A DNA stretch of 64,000 bases from Woeseiaceae bacterium. GTDB taxonomy: Bacteria; Pseudomonadota; Gammaproteobacteria; Steroidobacterales; Woeseiaceae. Below are positions 54,748 to 62,977 of the stretch, piece by piece (within the stretch, counting starts at the first letter, position 1; every line of letters begins with the position of its first letter). The notes under the pieces were generated by a model, which worked only from the letters and a program-made list of their open reading frames with translations, did not search any database and was not told where the DNA came from. A program made the translations under genes and the position numbers. The stretch spans positions 124,001 to 188,000 of the forward strand of contig JAJFKS010000003.1 in assembly GCA_021773115.1 (NCBI GenBank), written 5' to 3'.

Positions 54748-55788
54748 CTAGGGAGGGCCAGGTATCTCAGGCCTGGCAAGGCCGTCAGAGTAATAAACCT
54801 GCCCGTCGGCATCGATAACGATGCTCTCGTATTCAGGAAGCGACGCGATCAGGCGCAGTCCCTTGTCGACGCCCATGATGAACACACTCGTTGACAAAGC
54901 ATCCGTTACGACCCCGTTCGGCCCGAAAACGGTCGCGCTGTGCACACCTCCGGCCGGTGCGCCGGTACCCGGGTGAATAATGTGATGATATCGAATGCCG
55001 TCTTCATCAAAAAATCGTTCGTAGTCACCTGAGGTCGAAATGGCTTCATCTTGCAGTGGCACCGAAATGGAGACTTCGCCATCCACTCGTGGATCGCGAA
55101 TTCCAATCATCCACGGTCGCCCCCGCCGATCGCCGAGGAGTCGCGAATCACCACCCGCAGTGACAACGGCGTTGGTGATGCCGTGACCACGGAGTAGCGC
55201 GATCCCACGTTCGACAACATGGCCTTTTGCGATGCCGCCGAGATTGATCCGAACACCTCTTTTACGAAAGTGAATTGAATTGTTTGCCTCATTCAGCTCC
55301 AGGAATCGAAAGTCAATGTTTTCTATTTGCGCCGCGACCGTGCTTTCATCCGGACGAAGGTGTTTCCGAAAATCGTAGTATTGCCCAACGCTGTCGTAGG
55401 TAATATCAAACGCACCGCCCGTCATGCGTGATATTTCAATTGACTCGCGAATCAGGCCGAAAAGCTCCTCGCCGACGACTACCTTCGATTCTGCCGCCGA
55501 TCGGTTGATTTCTGAAATTTCGCTATCATCTTTGTAGGTACTCATCAGGCGATCAATGCGGGCCGCCTCCTGAAACACCTCTTCGAGCAAGTCTTCACCG
55601 ATCTCAGGGTCATCGCTCCACAGGTAAACGCTGACTTCAGTGCCCATCATTGGCCGTGCGTCAGCAAACCAGTCCGCAGCTGCCGCCGATGGCAGGCTGA
55701 GTAGCAGGAGCGTCGCTAGTTTTACCCCAAGCGCAAGGTTATGCTTGGGCTCACAACCTCTATTGAAGGAGCGGGACTGTGGTTTCAT
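54748..55788 (-). CDS. apbE: FAD:protein FMN transferase
   Basis: 346 residues. An N-terminal signal (VKLATLLLLSLPSAAAA) is preceded by an unusually long basic leader from ATG 55788; no better start is seen. ApbE blocks: RPMMGTEVSVYLWSDD, AFDITYDSVGQYYDFRK, GGIAKGHVVERGIALL, VTAGGDSRLLG and HIIHPGTGAPAGG with the Mg2+-binding GVVTDALSTSVFIMG. It transfers FMN to Thr of NqrB/C, RnfG/D or similar in the periplasm. The start codon lies inside the 5' end of divergent lemA. Confidence 0.9.
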   Translation of the reverse strand: MKPQSRSFNRGCEPKHNLALGVKLATLLLLSLPSAAAADWFADARPMMGTEVSVYLWSDDPEIGEDLLEEVFQEAARIDRLMSTYKDDSEISEINRSAAESKVVVGEELFGLIRESIEISRMTGGAFDITYDSVGQYYDFRKHLRPDESTVAAQIENIDFRFLELNEANNSIHFRKRGVRINLGGIAKGHVVERGIALLRGHGITNAVVTAGGDSRLLGDRRGRPWMIGIRDPRVDGEVSISVPLQDEAISTSGDYERFFDEDGIRYHHIIHPGTGAPAGGVHSATVFGPNGVVTDALSTSVFIMGVDKGLRLIASLPEYESIVIDADGQVYYSDGLARPEIPGPP

Positions 55789-56366
55789 TCTTAATTTTCC
55801 TTGGCGTTATCGCCGCGGTGGTTTTCTGGGCGATCGGTATTTACAACCGCCTGGTCAATGAACGCAACCGCGTTCGCAATTCGTTTGCTCAAATCGACGT
55901 ACAGCTAACCCGACGTCACGACCTTATCCCTAACCTTGTCGAAGCGGTCAAGGGCTACATGAAACACGAGCGCGAAACCCTCGAGGCTGTCATTCAGGCC
56001 CGCAACGGTGCCGTTGCCAGCCTTGATACTGCCAAGGCAGACCCTGCCAACGCAGAGGCCATGAAAAAGCTCGGTGCCTCCGAAGGCGCACTTGGTGCCG
56101 CCCTCGGTCGACTGTTTGCACTGTCGGAAGCTTATCCTGATCTCAAAGCGAATCAAAATATGATGCAGTTTCAGGAAGAGCTCGCAAGCACTGAGAACAA
56201 GGTCGCGTTTTCGCGGCAGGCGTTCAACGACTCCGTGCTCAGTTACAACAATTCGGTCGAAAACTTCCCGAATAACGTGATTGCCGGTTTCTTCAGCTTC
56301 AAGCTCGCCAGTTTCCTTGAAATCGAAGCCGAGGAAATGCGCGAGGCGCCAGCTGTTTCGTTCTAG
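55779..56366 (+). CDS. lemA: LemA family protein
   Basis: 195 residues from GTG at 55779 with a GGAG site 7 nt upstream. N-terminal membrane helix (about 3-20), then YNRLVNERNRVRNSFAQIDVQLTRRHDLIPNLVEAVKGY, and ENFPNNVIAGFFSFKLASFLE at the end; all typical LemA. LemA proteins have an extracytoplasmic N-terminus and a coiled helical body; function unclear. It is 13 nt upstream of an M48 protease gene, the standard LemA-HtpX-like pairing. Confidence 0.93.
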   Translation: MVSFLIFLGVIAAVVFWAIGIYNRLVNERNRVRNSFAQIDVQLTRRHDLIPNLVEAVKGYMKHERETLEAVIQARNGAVASLDTAKADPANAEAMKKLGASEGALGAALGRLFALSEAYPDLKANQNMMQFQEELASTENKVAFSRQAFNDSVLSYNNSVENFPNNVIAGFFSFKLASFLEIEAEEMREAPAVSF

Positions 56367-56379
56367 GGAGACTCCCTAG

Positions 56380-58320
56380 GTGAATTTCTTTGATGCCCAG
56401 GACCAGGCGCGCCGCTCGTCGCGGCGCCTGGTCATTGCCTACATCGTCGCAACCATCCTTATCGTACTGGGTGTAACGGCGATTGTCGGAATTGCGACCT
56501 ACAACTTCACCCCCGGCAACTACGCTTATCCTCCCGGACAGTTTGTTCACGACAACCTGGCTTTACTGGGTGGCACAGCGTTGGCAGCGACATTGTTCAT
56601 TCTGGGTTCCAGCCTCTACAAGACGTCGGTGCTGTCCGCCGGTGGTGGTCGTGTCGCGGTCGACATGGGCGGCACGCTGGTCCCGACCGATGTTCAGGAT
56701 CCCTTGCGTCGACGATTGCGCAATGTCGTTGAAGAAATGGCCATCGCCTCCGGTGTCCCGGTGCCGGAAATTTATGTATTGGAAGAGGAACAGGGCATCA
56801 ATGCGTTTGCTGCCGGCTTCTCGCCGAGTGACGCTGCCGTCGCTGTCACTCGTGGCACGCTGGAAGTTCTTGACCGTGACGAACTACAAGGTGTGATCGC
56901 ACACGAGTTCAGCCATATTCTCAACGGCGACATGAAACTCAATGTACGACTTATGGGCGTACTGTTTGGCATCATGGTTCTTGGGCTGATCGGACGCCTG
57001 ATCGTTCGCGGCGGTTACCACACCAGCATAATTTCCAGTCGCCGTGACCGTGGCGCGCCGGTCGTACTCGTCGTCGGTATTGGCCTCGTTGTTCTGGGCG
57101 GTATCGGCGTATTCTTCGCGCGTCTGATCAAAGCCAGTGTTTCCCGCCAACGTGAATACCTGGCTGATGCATCTGCAGTGCAATTCACGCGTCAAAGTGA
57201 GGGCATCGCAAATGCACTCAAAAAGATTGGTGGCTACAGCGAAGGCTCCAAAATTAGTGCCTCCGATCCGGAGGAAGTCAGTCACATGCTGTTCGGCAGC
57301 GGCGCAGGATTGATGGGGATGTTTGCGACCCACCCACCGCTTGTTGACCGCATCAAAGCACTCGATCCTTCGTTCGACGCCAGCCAGTTTCCCCGCGTTG
57401 ACGTAAGTCCGCAGCGGATGCACCGAGATGATGAGTCCCGGCACGCGGCATTCGCCGGAGACCATACAACTGCGATCGCCAGCGGCGGCACTAAAGTGTT
57501 GGCCGAATCCATCGCGGAAACGGTTGGGCGCCCGAAAAAGGAACACGTTGAATTTGCCCGCGACATACGTCAAGGCATTCCGGAGTCCCTGTACGATGCC
57601 GCCCATTCCTCCGAACTTGCGTACCTGCTTGCTGTTGCATTGGTGCTCGACCGGTCGGGCCGAGTCACAGACCGGCAGATCTCCCTGGTGAAAGAACAAC
57701 TGGGACAACAGCGCACGCAGTTTGTCAGACGCTTTTACGATGATCTCCTGGGATGCGGTGCCGAGTTTCGGCTTCCGCTGCTGGAAATCGCTTTCCCGGC
57801 GCTGAAACTTCGACCGAAATTGCAACTATCCTATCTGGTTTCGCTAACTGCTCGTCTGATTGAGGTTGACGGTCAAATCGATCTGTACGAGTTTTGTTTC
57901 TACCGCATCATGATGAGCAACCTGGGCCGCGCGATCGATCCTGTCGGCAAGCGCCAGGCGACGCGTTCCGGTCGCAGCGAATTGCGACCTGCCGCCGCCC
58001 AGCTTATTCGCATTCTCGCCGATTACGGCAACGACAATGATGCGGAGCGTGAAGCAGCATTCGCCGCCGGCATTGCAAGACTTGGACCCTGGGCTCAGGG
58101 TGAAACATACCAGTCAAATCGCGACGATACGGTGGCAATTCTTGATCGCAGCCTCGATGTTCTTCTCGGATTGAACAGCAAAGGGCAGGAGACCCTGCTA
58201 CGCGCTGTCAGCGCAACCGCCGCTCATGACGGCGTTTTGTCGGTGGCCGAGGCCGAATTGATTCGCGCGGTCTGCGCAACCCTGAACTACCCGCTGCCGC
58301 CAATTCTCGTACTGCGGTAG
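56380..58320 (+). CDS. M48 family metalloprotease, HtpX-like with large C-terminal extension
   Basis: 646 residues from GTG at 56380. Four membrane helices: two N-terminal (about 17-40 and 58-78) and two after the catalytic helix. Zinc motif HEFSH (His175, Glu176, His179) with downstream REYLADA Glu. After about residue 330 comes a 300-residue soluble domain with no recognised motif (RHAAFAGDHTTAIASGG...). HtpX is about 290 residues, so this is roughly double length. Membrane-protein quality control is the expected role; partnership with LemA is seen in many genomes. Confidence 0.9.
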   Translation: MNFFDAQDQARRSSRRLVIAYIVATILIVLGVTAIVGIATYNFTPGNYAYPPGQFVHDNLALLGGTALAATLFILGSSLYKTSVLSAGGGRVAVDMGGTLVPTDVQDPLRRRLRNVVEEMAIASGVPVPEIYVLEEEQGINAFAAGFSPSDAAVAVTRGTLEVLDRDELQGVIAHEFSHILNGDMKLNVRLMGVLFGIMVLGLIGRLIVRGGYHTSIISSRRDRGAPVVLVVGIGLVVLGGIGVFFARLIKASVSRQREYLADASAVQFTRQSEGIANALKKIGGYSEGSKISASDPEEVSHMLFGSGAGLMGMFATHPPLVDRIKALDPSFDASQFPRVDVSPQRMHRDDESRHAAFAGDHTTAIASGGTKVLAESIAETVGRPKKEHVEFARDIRQGIPESLYDAAHSSELAYLLAVALVLDRSGRVTDRQISLVKEQLGQQRTQFVRRFYDDLLGCGAEFRLPLLEIAFPALKLRPKLQLSYLVSLTARLIEVDGQIDLYEFCFYRIMMSNLGRAIDPVGKRQATRSGRSELRPAAAQLIRILADYGNDNDAEREAAFAAGIARLGPWAQGETYQSNRDDTVAILDRSLDVLLGLNSKGQETLLRAVSATAAHDGVLSVAEAELIRAVCATLNYPLPPILVLR

Positions 58321-58380
58321 TGGAAAAAGGCAGGCTCACGTATTATTGAACTCCTGAACGAGCGAGATATCCAAGCCACC

Positions 58381-59196
58381 ATGAATACAAAACTATTGAT
58401 TGCAACGACAGTCATTGTCTCCGCACTGTTGGCATTCCCTGCCAAAGCCGCGACACGCGAGGAGAAGCGCGTGGGCGACGCAGCCGACGTGATCGAACAA
58501 TTGACACGCATCCCGGAAAAAACCGTACCTCCCGCACTGTTGTCTCGTGCTTACGCCGTTGCGGTTATTCCGAACGTTGTCAAAGCCGCCTTCGGATTCG
58601 GCGCGCGCCGCGGCAAGGGCATCATCGTGGTGCGACAAGGCGATAACTCCTGGAGTAATCCTGCATTCGTGACATTGACCGGCGGCAGTTTTGGCTGGCA
58701 AATCGGCGCACAGTCAACTGACATTATTCTGGTCTTCAAAACTCGCAAGGGTGTGGATGGAATCGAGAACGGTCAATTAACGCTTGGCGCCGACGCATCC
58801 GTTTCCGCGGGACCTCTGGGTCGTCAGGCCAGTGTCTCGACAGATATCGAATTCCAGGCAGAAGTGTATTCCTACTCTCGCAGTCGCGGACTCTTCGCAG
58901 GCGTTGCGCTTGAGGGTGCGGGCGTGACCATGGATCGGAAAGCCAACGCCGCTTTTTACGGTTCGAACAGCATGACCCCGGAAAAAATATTCGAAAGCTC
59001 GCCGAACATTGCTCCGGACATTGCCAATACTTTTGTGCAGATTTTGACGGCACAGACCAGCCGCCTGCCGACACAACCTGGCATGACTACGGGTGGTGCA
59101 ATGCCAGCAAGACCTTCTGACGACGAAGCCGTTGAGGTCCGAACATTTGGATTGCCGGATTCTGACGATACATCAGACGACGACTTCGATCAGTAG
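58381..59196 (+). CDS. SYLF (Ysc84) domain lipid-binding protein
   Basis: 271 residues. Signal peptide (ATTVIVSALLAFPAKAA), then the SYLF domain: IPEKTVPPALLSRAYAVAVIP, FGFGARRGKGIIVVRQGDN, WQIGAQSTDIILVFKT and VSAGPLGRQASVSTDIEFQAEVYSYSRSRGLFAGVALEG. Ysc84-type domains bind phosphoinositides/acidic lipids in eukaryotes; bacterial versions are exported and poorly understood. The acidic tail DSDDTSDDDFDQ ends the protein. It is the third gene after lemA and lies 60 nt from the protease. Confidence 0.87.
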   Translation: MNTKLLIATTVIVSALLAFPAKAATREEKRVGDAADVIEQLTRIPEKTVPPALLSRAYAVAVIPNVVKAAFGFGARRGKGIIVVRQGDNSWSNPAFVTLTGGSFGWQIGAQSTDIILVFKTRKGVDGIENGQLTLGADASVSAGPLGRQASVSTDIEFQAEVYSYSRSRGLFAGVALEGAGVTMDRKANAAFYGSNSMTPEKIFESSPNIAPDIANTFVQILTAQTSRLPTQPGMTTGGAMPARPSDDEAVEVRTFGLPDSDDTSDDDFDQ

Positions 59197-59214
59197 TCCA
59201 CATTACGACCTGAC

Positions 59215-60291
59215 ATGACTTTGGACGAACTGATAACGAAGACGCAGGCACTTGCTGAAATCGTCGGCCCAAATATCTATCTGCAGGCCGCAATCATTGC
59301 GTCCGCGTTTATCATCGTAGGCAAGATCGCTGACTGGATCGTGTCCGGCATTATTGGCCGTTTCGCCCGCGAGTCGTCCAACGATTTTGATAATCAACTG
59401 GTTGACCTGGTCCACCGTCCAATATTCCTGTCATTTGCCCTGATCGGTCTGGGCCTCGCGACGAACAGGCTCGGGGTTCCCGCGACGCCAACGTTTATTA
59501 CGATCGGAATCCTGAAGACGATTGCAATTTTCGTCTGGTATAACACCGTGATGCGCCTGATGGCACTGGTCGTCGAGACGTTTGGCAAAACGCACGACCG
59601 TAAAATCGTTCAGTCCGGCATGCTTTCGTTGCTGCACATCGTCATGAAGATTGTCGTGCTGGCGCTTGCCGGTTATTTCCTTTTCCTCGCCTGGAATATC
59701 GACGTGACGGCCTGGCTGGCGTCCGCCGGCATCGTCGGACTGGCGCTAAGCTTCGCCGCCAAAGACACGCTATCCAACTTATTTGCTGGCGTTTCCATCA
59801 TCATGGATGCGCCCTACAAGTTGGGTGATTTCATCACTCTAGACAGCGGCGAACGTGGTGTCGTGACGAATATCGGCCTTCGAAGTACCCGCCTCCTGAC
59901 GCGCGACGACATCGAAATTACAATACCCAATGGCTTGATTGGCAACGGCAAGATCATCAATGAAGCCGGTGGCCCGCCTTCGCAGCATCGGATCCGGGTT
60001 GCCGTTGGCGTTGCCTACGGCAGCGACGTTGACCAGGTGATCGACGTTTTGGGCTCTGTTGCGAACGCCATGCCGGAAATCCTGAAAGTTCCTGAGCCTC
60101 GCGTTCGTTTTCGAGTATTCGGAGCGTCGAGCCTCGATTTCGAACTTCTTTGCTGGATCGCGAAACCGGTTGATCGTGGACGGATTACGCATGAACTCAA
60201 TTGCGCGGTTTACAAGGCGCTAAATGCAAACCAGATCGTCATTCCCTTTCCGCAACGTGATCTGCACGTGCGTTCGATGCCCGCACCCTAG
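59215..60291 (+). CDS. MscS family mechanosensitive ion channel
   Basis: 358 residues with about five membrane helices. The pore helix and beta-domain entry are IVGLALSFAAKDTLSNLFAGVSIIMDAPYKLGDFI, followed by STRLLTRDDIEITIPNGLI, typical MscS. It is moderately larger than E. coli MscS (286) through extra N-terminal helices. It releases solutes on hypo-osmotic shock. Start ATG at 59215, 18 nt after the SYLF gene; probable co-transcription. Confidence 0.92.
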   Translation: MTLDELITKTQALAEIVGPNIYLQAAIIASAFIIVGKIADWIVSGIIGRFARESSNDFDNQLVDLVHRPIFLSFALIGLGLATNRLGVPATPTFITIGILKTIAIFVWYNTVMRLMALVVETFGKTHDRKIVQSGMLSLLHIVMKIVVLALAGYFLFLAWNIDVTAWLASAGIVGLALSFAAKDTLSNLFAGVSIIMDAPYKLGDFITLDSGERGVVTNIGLRSTRLLTRDDIEITIPNGLIGNGKIINEAGGPPSQHRIRVAVGVAYGSDVDQVIDVLGSVANAMPEILKVPEPRVRFRVFGASSLDFELLCWIAKPVDRGRITHELNCAVYKALNANQIVIPFPQRDLHVRSMPAP

Positions 60292-60301
60292 CCAGGGCAC
60301 C

Positions 60302-60925
60302 CTAGGGTTGCTCGCCGTCTTCTTCGTTGCGGCGCTGCAGTTCATCACGAATCGATGCCAGGTCCGTTGGTGGGGAATTCTGTTCAGACGCCTCGGCACT
60401 CACTGGCGCATTGCCGCCATCTGTCGCCGGCGCTGTCGAGGTTTTTTCCGTGGTTGCATCACTGCGACCCTCGTTTTCCGGAATTACGGCCAACGGCGTA
60501 TTGCCTGAGAGGTCGGGGCCTCCGGTTGGCGGCGTATCCGGGGACATGGCGACACCAAATTGAGCAAGATACTCAGCCTCGCGCCGTCGCTTTTCGTCCT
60601 CGGCGGCGCGCCGACGTGCCTCGGCGGCCGCAGATTGAGCGCTCCGCAATGCCTGGCGTTTGGCATCCGAACGCGCTTCGAATTCAGCGCGGCGCAAGGC
60701 CTCTTCCTTTGCTTCAATTTGGCTGACGGCCTGGCGGGCATTCATGCACTCCGCGTCGTAGCGTGTCTGTTGTCGATCTTCGGCACAACGCACCATCGCG
60801 GCTTCCAGCATGATCGGGTCCTCGACGAACTGATTCACCGATCGCGGCGGCTGCTCATCGGAACATGCCCCGAGCAGCGCGAAGCTGCCGGTGAGCATGA
60901 TCAATTGTCTGTGTAAACTCTGCAT
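60302..60925 (-). CDS. Hypothetical coiled-coil lipoprotein
   Basis: 207 residues. Signal peptide with lipobox ALLGAC (Cys21, followed by SDEQ). An Asp at position +3 rather than +2 leaves sorting unclear. Residues 70-125 are a long Ala/Arg/Glu helix (AEEARRR-type, EAKEEALRRAEFEARSDAKR) predicted as coiled coil, followed by a low-complexity Thr/Ala/Ser/Glu tail. No known family. It is convergent with the MscS gene (10 nt apart, over a CCCTAG-rich inverted repeat). Confidence 0.65.
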   Translation of the reverse strand: MQSLHRQLIMLTGSFALLGACSDEQPPRSVNQFVEDPIMLEAAMVRCAEDRQQTRYDAECMNARQAVSQIEAKEEALRRAEFEARSDAKRQALRSAQSAAAEARRRAAEDEKRRREAEYLAQFGVAMSPDTPPTGGPDLSGNTPLAVIPENEGRSDATTEKTSTAPATDGGNAPVSAEASEQNSPPTDLASIRDELQRRNEEDGEQP

Positions 60926-61093
60926 GGCTTCGTTTCAATCTAAAGTTGGCTAAGTGGTCGATTTTTGGGATGCTGCGTTTTGCATAATAGCAAGATAGTC
61001 CATCCCCAATAGCGGCACGAGTTCGCATTTTTGGACTGAACTTTCAGTGATTCGAGCTATAGTGGCCGCTAGCTGACTCACAAGGACGAGGCA

Positions 61094-62977
61094 TTGTCAG
61101 AATCCAACCAGTTTTCGCTTCTCGGTCAGCGACGCTTCGCTCCATTCTTTTCGACCCAGTTCCTGGGTGCGTTGAATGACAATATCTTTCGCAATGGCCT
61201 GGTCATTCTGATTACATTTCAAGGCGTGCGAGTTTTCGGGCTCGATCACACAGTTCTGGCCAATATCGCCGCATTTCTGTTCATCCTGCCATTTTTCCTG
61301 TTCTCAGCAACCGCCGGTCAGCTGGCAGACAAATATGAAAAATCCATGTTGATGCGGCGCATCAAACTATTGGAGATCGGGCTGATGTCGCTGGCGGCCA
61401 TCGCGCTTCTGACCCGCCAGTATCCGGTCCTGTTATTCGTGCTGTTCCTGATGGGCTGCCAATCAACGCTATTCGGGCCAGTTAAGTACGCCTATCTGCC
61501 ACAAAAATTGCGTACTGAAGAACTGGTTGGTGGCAACGCCCTCGTTGAGTCCGGAACCTACGTCGCCATAATTCTTGGCTTGATCATCGGCATAGAGACC
61601 GTCGATATCACTTCTGACCGGCAATCGATTCTCGCAGGTGCGCTGATTGCCGTTGCCTGTATCGGCTACCTGGCAAGTCGACAAATTCCGAACACGGAGG
61701 CGGTTGATCCAGGATTGAAGATTAACTGGAACTCCTGGAAGGAGACTTTGCGCATTGTCAACTATGCGCGAGAAGAAAAAAGCGTATTCCTTTCTATCCT
61801 CGGCATCTCCTGGTTCTGGTTTTTCGGCTCAGCGATGACGATTCAGGTACCGGCCTACACCGCGGATATTCTTCACGGCAACGAGACGGTCGTGACGACA
61901 CTGTTCATTGCCTTCGCTGTCGGTGTTGGTCTTGGGTCTTTGCTGTGTGAGCGCATGTCCGGTCATCGAATCGAATTAGGACTGGTTCCGTTCGGCTCGA
62001 TTGGCATGAGCGTTTTTGCCGTTGACCTGTATTTCGCACAACCTGTTGTCTCAGAGCTTACTTTCGCCAGCGTCCCCGACTTTCTCGCCCAGCCAGGAAA
62101 CTGGCGCATTCTTGCCGACCTCGCCTTATTGGGTACCTTTGGTGGCTTCTACAGCGTGCCCTTGTACGCCTTGATTCAGCAACGCTCCAACCGCAAACAT
62201 CTGTCGCGAATCATTGCCGCAAATAACATCATCAATTCGTTGTTCATGGTACTTGCCGCAGCGATCAGTATTGCCGTTTTGAAATTGGGATTCTCAATTC
62301 CAGAGTTGTTTGTTGTCGTAGCCATTCTTAATGCTCTGGTGGCTATCTACATCTATTCTTTGCTACCCGAATTCCTGATGCGCTTTCTTGCCTGGCTGGT
62401 TATCAATATTATTTATCGCATTCAGCCAAGTGGCCTCGAGAATATTCCAAGAAGTGGACCGGCCGTCGTGGTCTGCAACCATGTCAGCTTCATGGATCCG
62501 ATCATACTTGGCGGCTCCGTTGCCCGGCCAATGCGATTTGTCATGTACTACAAGATATTCCAGATGCCGTTCCTGAGTTTTGTTTTCCGCAATGCCAGGG
62601 CGATTCCCATTGCATCAAGGCACGAAAACGAAGAACTGCTTGAAGCTGCGTTCGAGAAAGTCGACGCCGAACTTGCCGCCGGCAACATCGTTTGTATATT
62701 TCCGGAAGGTGGCCTCACCGCGGACGGCAATGTACAAAAGTTTAAACCTGGCATCGAAAAAATCATCGCGAGGCGCGCCGTTCCGGTGATTCCTGTTGCC
62801 CTTGGCCGCCTTTGGGGGAGCTGGTTCAGCCGGTGTCGCGACGGTAGACTGCGAAAAATTCCAGGCCGCCTGTTTGCGCGCGTCGCTGTCACAATCGGCG
62901 CGCCCGTCGCACCAACGGATGCCACGGCCGAAAAACTCGAATTGCTCGTCAGAACTCTTCGGGGGGATCTGCGCTAA
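61094..62977 (+). CDS. MFS (LplT-like) transporter fused to PlsC acyltransferase
   Basis: 627 residues from TTG at 61094 with a GGACGAGG site. N-terminal two thirds (1-420) are an 11-12 helix MFS of the lysophospholipid flippase LplT type (FFSTQFLGALNDNIFRNGLVI, FLILPFFLFSATAGQLADKYEK). The C-terminal third (about 430-627) is a PlsC/LPLAT domain with VVCNHVSFMDPI (HX4D-like NHxxxxD), FPEGGLTADG and KPGIEKIIARRAVPVIPVAL. E. coli Aas fuses PlsC to an acyl-ACP synthetase; here the order is transporter-PlsC. It probably flips and re-acylates lysophospholipids. Confidence 0.9.
   Translation: MSESNQFSLLGQRRFAPFFSTQFLGALNDNIFRNGLVILITFQGVRVFGLDHTVLANIAAFLFILPFFLFSATAGQLADKYEKSMLMRRIKLLEIGLMSLAAIALLTRQYPVLLFVLFLMGCQSTLFGPVKYAYLPQKLRTEELVGGNALVESGTYVAIILGLIIGIETVDITSDRQSILAGALIAVACIGYLASRQIPNTEAVDPGLKINWNSWKETLRIVNYAREEKSVFLSILGISWFWFFGSAMTIQVPAYTADILHGNETVVTTLFIAFAVGVGLGSLLCERMSGHRIELGLVPFGSIGMSVFAVDLYFAQPVVSELTFASVPDFLAQPGNWRILADLALLGTFGGFYSVPLYALIQQRSNRKHLSRIIAANNIINSLFMVLAAAISIAVLKLGFSIPELFVVVAILNALVAIYIYSLLPEFLMRFLAWLVINIIYRIQPSGLENIPRSGPAVVVCNHVSFMDPIILGGSVARPMRFVMYYKIFQMPFLSFVFRNARAIPIASRHENEELLEAAFEKVDAELAAGNIVCIFPEGGLTADGNVQKFKPGIEKIIARRAVPVIPVALGRLWGSWFSRCRDGRLRKIPGRLFARVAVTIGAPVAPTDATAEKLELLVRTLRGDLR

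Noticed and set aside
54705..54755. Terminator for apbE
   Set aside because: The GTCGC/GCGAC hairpin is followed by a T run only on the plus strand, where no gene precedes it; on the minus strand the following bases are not U-rich.
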